From Branchiostoma lanceolatum (Eukaryota > Chordata > Leptocardii > Amphioxiformes > Branchiostomatidae), in NCBI RefSeq assembly GCF_035083965.1, contig NC_089724.1:30526435-30590434 (forward strand): 64,000 nucleotides of DNA. The letters are read 5' to 3'. The notes under the pieces are model-generated. The model was not told the DNA's origin. It made no database searches and saw only the letters and a program-made list of their open reading frames with translations. The position numbers and the translations under genes are program-made. The first letter of the stretch is position 1; each line of letters opens with the position of its first letter. This document shows positions 10,501 to 22,400 of this stretch, piece after piece.

Positions 10501-10854
10501 ATCATGATTATAATGTTGACGTCATTGTTAGTGTTTTATTGAATATAGTCATGAAATACTTGGTTGTAATACCATGTTTTATCGCTACAAATGCCTTTTA
10601 CATGCTTTATGGTATTCACTTTGAAAATGTAGATATCTTTTTTTTGCTCTCCCTTGTTTTTCTGACCGCACCCAATTTGGAGTCTGCAGAGGATGTCATC
10701 CATAAAATTTACCTGGTGTGGCCTATTTCCATAAAGTCTACAGAACGAGAACGCCGAGGGTCGGAATGTGGGAATCAATTCCGAAATACTCAGCCCGAGC
10801 ACAAAGTACTGCTGCAGTGGAAAACAATAGTTCGGAGACCTCATATCTTCATGA

Positions 10855-11165
10855 GACATAAATTGCGCAAATTAGGCCCTCATTTGCATAATTTATATTC
10901 AACCATGTTCACTGCCACAGAACTTCCAAATGCCAAAAAGTATAAAATTCCAGTTATCTACAAATATGTAATTACAGTATTTTCTCATTGATTATGTAAA
11001 TTAGGTCTTAATTTGCATAGCTTTTATCTATCAATATGCTTTATTTCCCGATTCCATATGTAGCATTTTAAAACTGTCGTACCATTGAATGGTGTGGGTT
11101 TATAAGATTTCTCCATTAATTATGAAAATTAGATTCTGATTTGCATTGTTAACATTTCATCATAT
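10855..11165 (+). repeat. Degenerate tandem repeat, period about 125 bp
   Basis: The motif (A/G)AAATTAGG-CTNATTTGCAT recurs near 10864, 10989 and 11117. The third unit and its flank also match 29840-29960 (AACTGTCGTACC, GGGTTTATAA, ATTTGCATT), so this is a dispersed family with local tandem copies. The open frames across it are incidental. Confidence 0.5.
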
Positions 11166-11169
11166 CAAG

Positions 11170-11825
11170 TAACACTTAAGCTATCCACATAATAGAAACA
11201 AGTTTACACGTTTGGCTGTACATGTATATCCCTTTGTGGTTTGTAGATGCCGGGCCTCTGGGGAATATTTGAACCAGTTTCGAAACTAACAGGTGAAAAC
11301 TGTAACAACACGCCTAGAATGAAAATGTAGATTTTCCTCGTAAGTTACTCAAATGTCAATGGGACCGCCTTCTTTTGTTACTCAAAACAGTTTCAAACAT
11401 ATTGGCGGTATTGCGCCTTTACACTAACAGGTATCTACTAATTAATTTTGTACCGCGTTTGCCGATTTTTAGCGCACCTTTTTGGTTAGCTTATTGAAGA
11501 TTTTTGAAACATTTTGGTGCATTGGTGACAATGCGCCGTGCAGATATGCAGAGTCACTAACAATGCAGTGAATGGGAACCGGTTTGGGATTTTGGGATTC
11601 GGTGCAATTAAACGGAATGTGTGTTAATCCGAGGTGCAATTACAGTAAGTGTCTTCTTCTGTTTCATAAAGATCAATTAACACGTTCTCAAGTTTTGTGG
11701 TAACTGTATATTGTATTGGTATATATGTAGGAGAACACATTCCCCAACCTTGATATCAGTCTCAGGTCTCTGTAAACCGTTGATCAATCTTGGAAGTTAA
11801 CAGAAATGGAGTAGGCAACAATTTG
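11170..11825. other. No gene recognised
   Basis: Non-coding sequence between the tandem repeat and inverted arm 2. Nothing supportable seen. Confidence 0.45.
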
Positions 11826-12835
11826 ACCGTATATCAATCAAATTGATCTGTACTACTGATCGCTAAGAATTCCCGAATAACAGCTTTTTTATCAAAAATC
11901 AATCAAAACAGGTTATGTTTAAACATTTGCTGCACCTTTAAACATATGATTATGCAGGTTTATCTATTATTTAAATCAAGATAAAGATGTAAATTATATG
12001 TCAAAGTCATGTAGAATATATGTTAATTAGTTGGCGTTTCTGTAGGCCAAAGATGGTGTATTCCTGACGAGATTGAGCCTTTGCAGATACAAATTCGCCA
12101 TCTTTAAAAATGACCGTTTCCATGGCAACCGGTGACCACCAGTTAACCCAAAACTTACCCATTTTCTACAATTGCACCAAGGCCTTACTACCGCCCAATT
12201 TTTTTTTTTAAATCGACATTTTGTCCTTTGCTACTAGGTATTTTACAGACAGACCCTCTTAAAATTACCCATGATGCATTGTGATATTTGCGGCGATTTG
12301 ATAACATGGCCGTTGGGTGTAATTCTTAAAACCCTTATAACTCCTGATATTTTTGACGGATTTTGTTGATTCAAAGCCCAAAATGCAGAAAATGATATGG
12401 CCTATCAACATAATGTATAACACAAGACCCCATAGGTAGCCCAAATAAATGCCTGATTTTGGAAAGTAAACAATACATTTTTTTACACAAAATTACCCCC
12501 AAAAATGGACTTAAAAGACTCAAAGCTTCTTATAGAGTCAAATTATCGACCAAAAACATACTATTTCGTGATTCCTGTGGTATCTTTTGCCTACAAACCG
12601 ATTTTCACCGAAAATCATCGATGTTTGATATTTTGTCCCAGTCCTCTGAATTAAGTCCCAAAAATCGAAGTCCATTTTGATGACGTCACCATATTACGTG
12701 ATAATTCCTAAAAAGCTGGACTTTTGACATTATTATCATGCATAATTATAAAGTAGAGGAATCAACCTTTTCAAAAAAGTAAGTCACCCTTTGTCCCTCT
12801 GTTTGGTACCAAAAAGCTGCTTGGCCCATGGACTA
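11826..12835 (-). repeat. Inverted 1-kb repeat, arm 2
   Basis: Near-identical reverse complement of 7297-8327. Differences are scattered single bases and short indels, so the two copies are fairly young. It abuts the 3' end of a SINE at about 12836. Confidence 0.8.
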
Positions 12836-13103
12836 ATAGGGCGGTGTCCATCTCCGTTTCATAGCCCTGGGCCACACTGTGGTGCAATCATTGCAGCAGG
12901 GGGCTAGTCCACTGGCAGTGGAGTGTGTTTAACTTCCATACTGTTTCAGAAGTATGTACCATTGTATAAAGTCTTTGGTATGACTCAATGCGCCTCTTGT
13001 CCAGATGTGTCCTACCCGGGGCTTGAACCCGGGCCTTCTGGTCCACGTAATTTGAACCAGATGTGGCCAGTAACAGCAGCGCAGACCACTACACCACAGG
13101 GAC
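12836..13103 (-). mobile_element. tRNA-derived SINE
   Basis: On the minus strand the head carries an A box (GTGGTGTAGTGGTCTGCG) and a B box (GGGTTCAAGCCCC) within a T-arm-like stem, with about 70 bp between them, too far apart for a normal tRNA. The acceptor ends do not pair. A non-tRNA body follows, ending near CACCGCCC. This fits a tRNA-headed SINE, about 268 bp, inserted just downstream of the lectin A stop codon. Confidence 0.65.
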
Positions 13104-13305
13104 ACCCCCTCTATCAGCTAAATATCAACAATTTTGGTAACTTAATATATGTATCTACAGCTACTCATAAGCTTTGTCTAAAGACTGACATTACTTGGAT
13201 CTGTTATTAGAGCCCTAAGACTACTATAACTGACAATGTTGCAAATAATGAATTCTATTAACACAGATAAACTTTCAAGCTAAGGCGTTATGTAGTTACA
13301 CCGAA

Positions 13306-13452
13306 CTACTTAACAGTTTCACATATGAATGCCTTTGTATAAGAGCAGTAAGTGTCGTCCCACTTGTAACTCTTGCTGGCCCAGTACTGTACGCATTTTG
13401 TATTAACATCAGCCTTGGGTTCACCCGGTGCCCAATTGGAGAAAGTACACAC
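13306..13452 (-). CDS. Exon 20: C-type lectin domain A, second half and stop
   Basis: Phase 0 entry, 48 codons and a TAG stop (13306-13308). It reads FSNWAPGEPKAD, KCVQYWASKSYKWDDTYC, AFICETVK. The WDD calcium motif is present. The sugar motif reads EPK instead of EPN or QPD, so canonical mannose or galactose binding is uncertain. Confidence 0.88.
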   Translation of the reverse strand: MCTFSNWAPGEPKADVNTKCVQYWASKSYKWDDTYCSYTKAFICETVK

Positions 13453-16400
13453 CTGTGGAAAAAATGAAATGAAGAAAATAACAGCATTTGCATGTACATG
13501 TATACATAAAAGAATCCCTAATTGTCTTGGAATTAATGCAGCTATAGTTCAACTGTTAGCAGCCTCACAATTGAGCTCCTGGTTCTGATTAGTAGCTAAC
13601 GGGGAGACCCGGGCTCAATCCTGGGTCAGGACATCTCGGTTGAAGCTACACTCGTCTTTCGGAAGGGACGGAAAATACATTGGAGTCCCGTGTTAAGGAG
13701 CAGTTTGGGGGCTAGCAACCCATCCCTGGAAAAAAATCTGCCCTAAGTGCCACAAGGCGCACGTCAAGGGTCTGAGCGAATGAATAGATATGACTTACCC
13801 GCAGACATGACTTACCCCCAAGGTACTGCCATCACTGTATTTCCAAACCGCCTCCTCCTCTCCCTTTTGGAGCCCAATCCACACAGCCTGGCCACTACCA
13901 ACTTTCTTTTTTGCAAGTTCCACCAAAAACCTGTGAATCTCGGCTGTCTTAGGTGCAGCCAGACGTCCTCCCATACGTGAACACTCATTCTTTGCTTCTT
14001 CGTTGGACTTCTTCTCAGTAACGACTTTGTAGCAGCGACCATTAAACTTGTTGAGACCATCACCACAGGAGTATCCAACTGACAATAAAAAGATGGATGA
14101 AACTTTCAAATTGATAGAGTATGTTGTTGTTTCAACGTTAATCACTTTAAAATCCAAGACATTGGAGGGTGTAAACGTGTAATAGCTGGAAGTTCACAAC
14201 TTTATCATCTCATGTTTCATGCATAGAACAGACTTTAAATTCGTACCAGGTGCTTCTCATATTGGGTCTATTAATCCTCGCTCTCGATTAACCATCTCCA
14301 GACTATTAGTTTAAGCCCCGCCAGCTACACATAGCCGAATATGGCCTCCCCCCAACCATGGTTGTGAGTGGTTCGGGAGCTAGGTTGGCTGGTGTTCGGC
14401 GCGGTTGGCTGGTGTTCGGCTGCGCCAGCCGAATGTTTTGAAATTTTTACATCATTCGGCTGTGGACGGGAGGTCTGAAATGTGTTGACTGGTGGTTGGA
14501 AGTAAGTCAGTAATGGTCAGAGTCTGTTTTGGAGTCAAATGTTAGTCTTCATCTAAAACTGGTCAGACTAGTTTCTCCCAACCTACCGGCAACCTTAGTC
14601 GGCTGGTGGTCGGGAGCCATGTTCGGCTCTGTGTAACAGAGGCTTTAGGGAGTGGAGACGCTGTTTCAGGCCTCAGGCCTTTCCATGTTACCAAAAAAGA
14701 CTCCAGTCCTTGCTACATGTAAGTGGTGATAAAAGATAAGAAAACGCCAGGTAACCTACCCGATGGTGCTCTTCCTGGCAGTTTGTAGACTGAGTTCCTC
14801 CAGGCACCGCCACATTTCTCATTCGTGTCACCTGCACACGGGCGGTTACATTCGGACTCCGGCCGCGGGGGTTCCAGCTGTGCGAAGTTTGCCTCATTGC
14901 CGCAAAAACATTCGTTAGAATACTGAGTCGCTGTAGAAGATAAATATGAAAACGTAAGGATAACAGACAAAAAAGACTTGAGACTTTGTGACATGTCTGG
15001 ACTGTAGTAATGTTCTCTCAAGTTCATTCTTATCTAAAGTCGGTCCAAAACAGTTTTGTTTGTGTGAAGGTTTCACCCTGTCTAACCGCCATAAACATTA
15101 ATCCGCCGGGTTACGCAAATCCGCCACTTTGAAAAACGGTGGGTTTGAGAGATATCTAGTGCAGCACCCCCAGGCATGCACAGTTTAGATATACAGGAGT
15201 GCATAATACTGGGGGACGTTGGTTTGAGATTTGTTCGGACATATCTTTGAAGGGTGGCGGAATTATGTACCCTGGTGAAACTATGTTAGTAGATGTCACC
15301 TGCGTAATTGTACCCCAGCCCACTGCAATGGTTGATGCACAGAGCGGCCGTCATCTTCTGGTTATCATGAAGTCTGCCACCCGGGAACGTCCGACTAGAG
15401 GTGTCTTTGTAGCAGCCGATGTACACTGAAGTACAAAAATTAGAAGAAAAAAAACTGTTATCTGTTAGAGACTGATTGCAGTTTTCTTTTCTTGACTTAT
15501 TCGTCTAGCAGATAAAACGTTATCTTGTGCTTTGGCCATGCAGTTACTGAAGCTACCTTAAGCTTCTATGCAAACAAGTTGTTTGATGTTGATCCCTAAT
15601 CGCGTGAAATTACAGTCTTCAGAACGCATGCGATATGCTCATCATTGCCATGTTTATTATCCAAGCTGCTATAGGATGAGGCATGTTCTACAAGTGTTTT
15701 GAGGCGTTTTGTACGTCTTTCTTGTGGTGAGCATCTTAACCTCCAGATCTCCTTCTCTATAAGATTCATCATGTTTCCACAGTACTAACAATGACAGCGC
15801 TACATACAGTAAAACAGAAAGATCCACAGTTGGATTTACCACTTAGAAATTCAAATTTACCATCGTCACCTCAGAGGATAGATTCGAAGTTATGAAATAT
15901 ATTAGTCTGTTATGTACTCGTATCCAAACTGACAAGAGAACGGACATTTGACTTGGTTTCAGATCTTGACTATTGCCCCAACATGCCTTTCTTTCTTGGT
16001 GTGTTTACCTGCTCTAGATACAGGCCCAGTACACTTGGATAACATACAGTAGTCCCACGCCTTGGTCGGGTCCGTGGTATAACACCACGGCCGACGTTTG
16101 AGGTCTGGGTTCCTGCAGTAGTTGTTGTCCAGTCCGAGGTTTGGATAGGTGGCCGGGTTGAAGCTGTGCTGGTGCGGCGTCTGAGAGCTCCAGGCCTGGC
16201 AGGCTTTTCCGGACCAGGTAGTACTCACCGTTCTGCGGTAGGTTTCCCCCAAGTCTTCATAGCATTCTGAGTACGATAAGATGACTTTCATGTGAATTGT
16301 ACAGTGGGTAGGGAAATGGAACGCGAAACTAATGGCGCGGTGACCTTCGTCGAAGATCGTCGTGCAGTTTTGATACTGTAGAATTTTCAGATAGACTGTG

Positions 16401-19400
16401 ACAAAACGAACTGCCGACAGCCTTTTCCGTAAAACACGGTTGGAGTATGAAATACACATTGACTATCCGAAGAATGTCCTCAGTTTGCGTTCGTACGAAG
16501 ATTGCACGACGCTTTTGACCTTGCTTTAATCGCTCCAATGTATACCAAACACATTGAATGAAAGATGCTTGATTAGTTAATAGTTACAAGCTCACAAGCT
16601 TTGCATATGATACATTTCAATTGGTGTCATCAAATGTATGATTGTCATTCATCATGTTGTATACGTCGTTAAAATGATTTCTGAGTGAAACTTAGATTAG
16701 AACGATCATGCTTTGTTAGCAAAAATCGTTTTATTTACGTACCACTGCCCAAAGTCTGTGTCTCCTCTGCTGACGCAGGATTCGTCGGCATACCTTAGAA
16801 CAAGAATGGACCTGATTTCTTCATATTAGATGACTACATGTTCAGTCTAAATGTCACCTTTACATAAGTACTTTATTGACCAACACTATCCCAGAGCACA
16901 TCTGGCACTATGTGGACAGTAAAGTACGATGTCAACGGAGATCAATTTGTTAAACAGACCGATCTATGGCTCTATAGCCAACCGTAACATGCATATTTAT
17001 CCAAATGATTAGTTTTAAACATAGTTTTCTTAGGTACAAAACCTTATTTTTCTCTAGCTCTACCGACGTTTTGGCATAGTTTACTCAACCTTATTTTCAT
17101 TTACCAAGGTTTAAGTATAATTTACACAACCTTATTTTTAGTTACCGACGGTTTGGCATTCTTTGCACAACCTTATGTTTTTCTACCAACGTTTCGACGG
17201 TGGGTCTGCTGCCTTCACCAGGGCGTTGTGACCAGCTGCAGAAGCGTTGGTAGAGAAATGATAATGTTGTGTAATGTGTACCTACTATGTTGAATTTATT
17301 CAGCTTATAAAACTATTTACAAACGGTTAGTCTTTTGTTTTTTTTTACCTACCTGCATTGTCAACATTGCGGTAGTCGACACAGTTCGGGCAGGTACAGT
17401 CTGCATCTGTGCTTCTGCAGCGGCCGTTTGACGAACAACAGGGAGTCTCTCCATCAGGTGCGCATTGTGCAGAGGCTGCTGCAGCTGCTGGGTACTTCCA
17501 TCCACATCTGCCGTCATCCCTCCATCTCTGTCCTGCAGAAGAAAAATCACAAGATTCACTGCAATTAGTATTTCCTTCATGAATGAACAACAATGCAAGC
17601 CAACGGTTTTACTCTAAAATATTTACCAATATCACCCGGTCCCCTTTTAAGCTGTAGATTTCGTTAATTTCAAAGCAGTTTCAAGCCAACCTTTTTTCGT
17701 GAAAAATGGTTGCTACCTGAGGAATCTGGAATCCATACTGCTGAATCATTGTTTGTCTGTTTGTTTTTATGTTTGTTTTTGAGAATGTAAATTTACCTGA
17801 CTTGGCTGTGCTGTAGAAGGAGTACTTCATGAGGAAATGGCTGTCAAACGAATTGTCACTTCTGAAGGTCACTAGGAGCTTCCTGGCTGACGAACTGAAA
17901 GAGAAACAAAGTAAACAAAGATACAAAATAGCCATTATTCCTATAGGCATAAAAATGAACTAGGAAAGTTCCGAAGAATGTGCTAACTATTGAGTTGCGT
18001 CTTTTGTTGCGATGTTACATTGTCATTATTACCAGAATATTTATTAACCCTGTTCCTGATCTTCAGAATTGAAATAGTTCTGTTGGTATATAGTATAACT
18101 ATAAGATCTTTTAGCAATATCCACCAAATTTCAAATTATTGTAGTCATTACTTTCCAGTCGAAGTCCATTTAAAAATCAGTAGGTAAGTGGTGATAAAAG
18201 CAAAAGCAAGGGTGAACTGTGATCAGAGCTGTGTGGGTGGAGTTTCTCATGCCATGAATCGGCATAAAATCTTCGAAGACATTCATTTTTTTGTCAAAAT
18301 GTTTGAGGAACATTCCCTTCTTGTTTCAACTAAAATGAAGCAGGTCGGCAGAGTAAGATGGCCCGCACACCTCAGGTCGCAGCTAAATTGTCTATGTCTT
18401 TATCATTCTACCTCACTTTACTGGGTGTCACGTGCAAATTCACGATTACATTGATTTGAATTTTGGTAGACATCCATAAAAGCCTTTAGTCTTTAAAATC
18501 TTTTCCCGATATTTGACTTGCAATTGTGCACTATAATTCTGGGTCATCCCTCGTATTTACTGCATCTAAGGTGTCGTTTGGGTATTAACGCTAATTATCA
18601 TATAGCATCATACAGGGATTTGTTATTATTACATGGGTCAGTTTGGATAGGCTATATGATAATAACGTTGATGACCCACCAATTCCTAGGTGTATATAGT
18701 GTCATAAGGCCTTGTCATTTGCTATAACCAACTCATAAAATTATTCGGTGGTAAAAGCAAATGACCATGCCTTATAACAGCATACACACCTTGGGCGGGT
18801 CATCAACCCGTAATTCGCCTTTACCTGGGTAACGTATATCCGTTGTTAGAAATACTTAGAAACTGAGGCAAAACGCCGGATCACATGAACAACACAAATT
18901 GCTTTAACAAATCACCCTACGTACACTATTGGCATTCTCGTTGGAGTGCAGAAGCGGCCGACAATTGGCGACGTCATATATCCGCCATCCCGAACCTCAA
19001 TCCAGTCAGAGGGACAACTTACCCCAACATCAAACGATTTTGACGACTGTACAGGGAAAATATATATTATTAAGTGACCCATTCCTTTGTAACCAGGTGT
19101 TCCCATCCTCTGCTTGAAAAAGAAATGCAACCAGAGTTTTCAATCATTCTGCGATCCGATTTTAGACTTTTTATCCCATGGAACAGAGCTCACTATATGG
19201 TTACGGTTTTTTTACCGACGCTTCGGCATTTGTTGGGTATTCGGACCCACTCACGTCAGTCACATGACTTTTCGTACACGTGACCTCTTGAGCCGTGACC
19301 GTCTCGGGTTTTTACTTCTCAGCATATCATCTATCTCGCGCTCTCTATATATGTATTACCAAGCATGTATATATATATATATGTATATATATATGTATTA

Positions 19401-22400
19401 CCAAGCATGTATATATACAGAAGTACTGATCTAGACCTATTGTTCAAACACACTTAAAGACGTAACGAGGTACAGCGCTAAATGGCTGTACATGGGTTTG
19501 TTTGTTTGTTTGTTTGTTTGTTTGTTTGTGTACAGCTGTACTTACTAACGGAGGAATAGCCAGCCACAGTGTAACATACTTGTTACAAAGCGCTGGTGCG
19601 GCCCCACTTGGAATATAGTGCCACCGTCTGGGACCCGTACACCACCAAAGGGATACAGGCGGTGGAGGCCGTCCAGCGCAGGGCCGCCCGAGTGACTCTG
19701 AATGACTACCGGCAGACTAGCAGCGTGACACAAATGCTCAATGACCTGCAGTGGACCCTTCTCTCTGAAAGGAGGAGGAACGCCCGTCTCACCTTTTTCT
19801 ATAAGCTAGTTAATAACCACATCAATATTAATACAGATAGTCTACTGAAACCAGCTCAGGGGCGCACCCGGGGAAGCCACACGCTCAAATTTCAACCACT
19901 TTACGCCCGAACAGACTCTTACAAATATTCATACTTCCCCCGCACCATACCCGAGTGGAACGCCCTGCTTGGCGCGGTTGTTACGGCTCGAAATTCATTT
20001 TTGGAAATACAGTAGGTGCACTGGTGGTGCACCCAACAACAACAAATTAGGTGCACGTCAGCAAAGTTGAATGTCAGCAAAGCATAAGTACAGAATTTAA
20101 CGTTACTGCCTCTCTTAGAACTTCAATCCGTAATTCTGTTGCTAACTCTAAAATTTGAAACAAGTAATACATCAAATGAATTAAAGCACAACAAAGATAC
20201 TTTCATTTCAAGAATATTTTGCATACTAGTGTACAATTATAATACCTTTATCCTATAGCCTGCAAAATATCTAGGTGCACCGGTGTACCCACAGTCAGGT
20301 GCACAGCTCCAATTTTGGGTGCACAAAGGTTCACATGCACCCAATATTTCGAGCCCTGACGCCTCTGTCACACAGTCGATGAGCAGCCACATGTGCTGAT
20401 CACTAAATTGCTGCCCGATTTGATAATTAACAAAGGGTCGCGCGTGTTTTTTTCTACCCTATCATATCTTACAGGGCTGTCGTGCGATTTTTAAGTCGAG
20501 GTTGTACCAGAACCAGCTAACGACAAAGATCCTAGACAGCTTTTTCCTTAACAAGACAGCTGGACTTTAATTGTACGACATATGACTAACTTTCCGTGCT
20601 ATCTCCAGAATACCCTCAATTTTTGATCGAACGACGAATTTGGCCAGGTTTCCAAATCATGCAACGTACAGGACAGTAACTAAAGGTACATGAATAGCGA
20701 TGGATAATGTAATCTTGAGAGCTCAACATTGTTAACTTTTGTCCAGTAAACTGTAAAGGTGACATTCGCAATGAAAATCATAAACAGACGTTGAGAAGTA
20801 TCGGATATGGTAGCAAAGATGGAATGACTCTGCACCTGTGGCGGCTTGTCTGCCATGCAGCTGTAGTCAGTTGCCCTGATCTTGTCCAGGAACGTACTGC
20901 TGAAGGTCGTTGGATAACTGAGAGAAACATTCAGAAGTTTTTATCGTATGGTTTGTACAAAATAGCGGATCAAGAATTGTGACAACAACAGCAGGACAAT
21001 GATGATAAATAAAACCAATTTCTGTTCTGTCCAGAAATTTGTAGACTCCTAGTAGCACCAGATAGACTCTACTAGCAGTACTAACCTGTTTCCTCCCATC
21101 ACACATTTAGTGCCGAATAGTCGCTTTGCTGGACAGATGGAACTTCCGCCGTCGCTAGGATCTAATTTAGAAACATCGATGAATACAACTGTAGACGATA
21201 TGTACATGGGGAGTCGTAATACGGTTACTTTGAAAAGATAGAAAAACTTTTATCTTCTCTTAGTCTTAGTTATCCGTTCATCAGATGAAATTTGATGTGA
21301 AATATGATATCTACTTGTCTTAAAGTCACACAGCGTTTGCAATGCTAATTTAAGAGTTGTGCACTCACCAAAATTGTGACCATTGCGAAACTCATGACCA
21401 ATCTCGTGCGCGTTCCAGTAGTGATCTGCAGGTCTTTTGCTGTCTTCGGCCTGTATGAAAACAGTGAAATGTTTGGAAGTCTTCTGTTTTGGATAAAGGA
21501 AAAAGCCATATGATTTGGTAGCTCTAATATGTTAGATCTACCTCATGATGAGCAATCAACTGCTTGTTTAGATTACCTGTTGATTCTAAAGAGAAAAGAA
21601 GATGCATTCTCAATAATCGGAAGGTCAAGGCTGCTGTTCGTACGAAAAAGTTGTTCAACTCGCTCCGTTGTTAGGCTTTGCATTGAATTTGTCTTAAGTG
21701 AAAACTTACCGCCATCACAAAGGGAAAATCGTTCATTCCGTTAACTTTACAGAGATGACATATACCGGCTCCGGCGTACCCTGCGTCCCAGTGTGGAGGA
21801 CCACTGAAAAGGACAAAGTCACCATTTTGAGACATTATAATGAAGTCTATGTAAGGATGTGCACGGATAGGAGGGTGCGCACAATCCTTTTTATAGCAGG
21901 CTCATACTATACTATACAGAAGATGAATGTATTGAAGCCGTGGCCTATGCCAGAAAAAGAGCTCAAAAGGGATTAGTCTACTTGGCTGGAAACTTTGCTT
22001 CTGTACATACGGGTACCTGAGGATGATATGGCAAATTGTAATAAGACTTCAAGAAATACCTACGCCACGTAAACAGCAGTGTGGAAAGTCGCCTGGGGCC
22101 TGATGGTGTTCCATATGTACTCTCGTACTTTTGGTTTCAGATAATTGGCGTAGCTTGGTTTTGGGTCTTCTCCCGGCCAACGCTCCGTCAAAACCTTCAC
22201 CCCGACTAGCAGCACGCGGAAGTTGATCATCTTATACGCCTGTGTTGAAGACAAGAAGAGGATTAAAGTAATTGAATGAGCTTTGTAAATGGCCGGGTCA
22301 TAGCAGATTCATATTTGGATGACACAACCAAAAGCACAGACATTTTTGCAAGGTCTTCTAACGTAACATGACCAATTAACGTCCGATTTATTCAAAACGT

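Noticed and set aside
10539-10991. 150-codon open frame on the plus strand
   Set aside because: It overlaps a degenerate tandem repeat and an equally long opposite-strand frame; no domain or splice evidence.
7297-12835. Long terminal repeats of a retroelement
   Set aside because: The two 1-kb copies are inverted, not direct, and no reverse transcriptase or other element genes lie between them.
13010-13103. A tRNA gene on the minus strand
   Set aside because: A and B boxes exist, but they are too far apart and the acceptor ends do not pair; a SINE body follows.
21369-21450. Alternative alignment of the zinc site with GHNFGDPSDGG as the ADAM10-type motif
   Set aside because: That would replace the first histidine, the glutamate and the third histidine; the HEIGH alignment keeps all zinc ligands.
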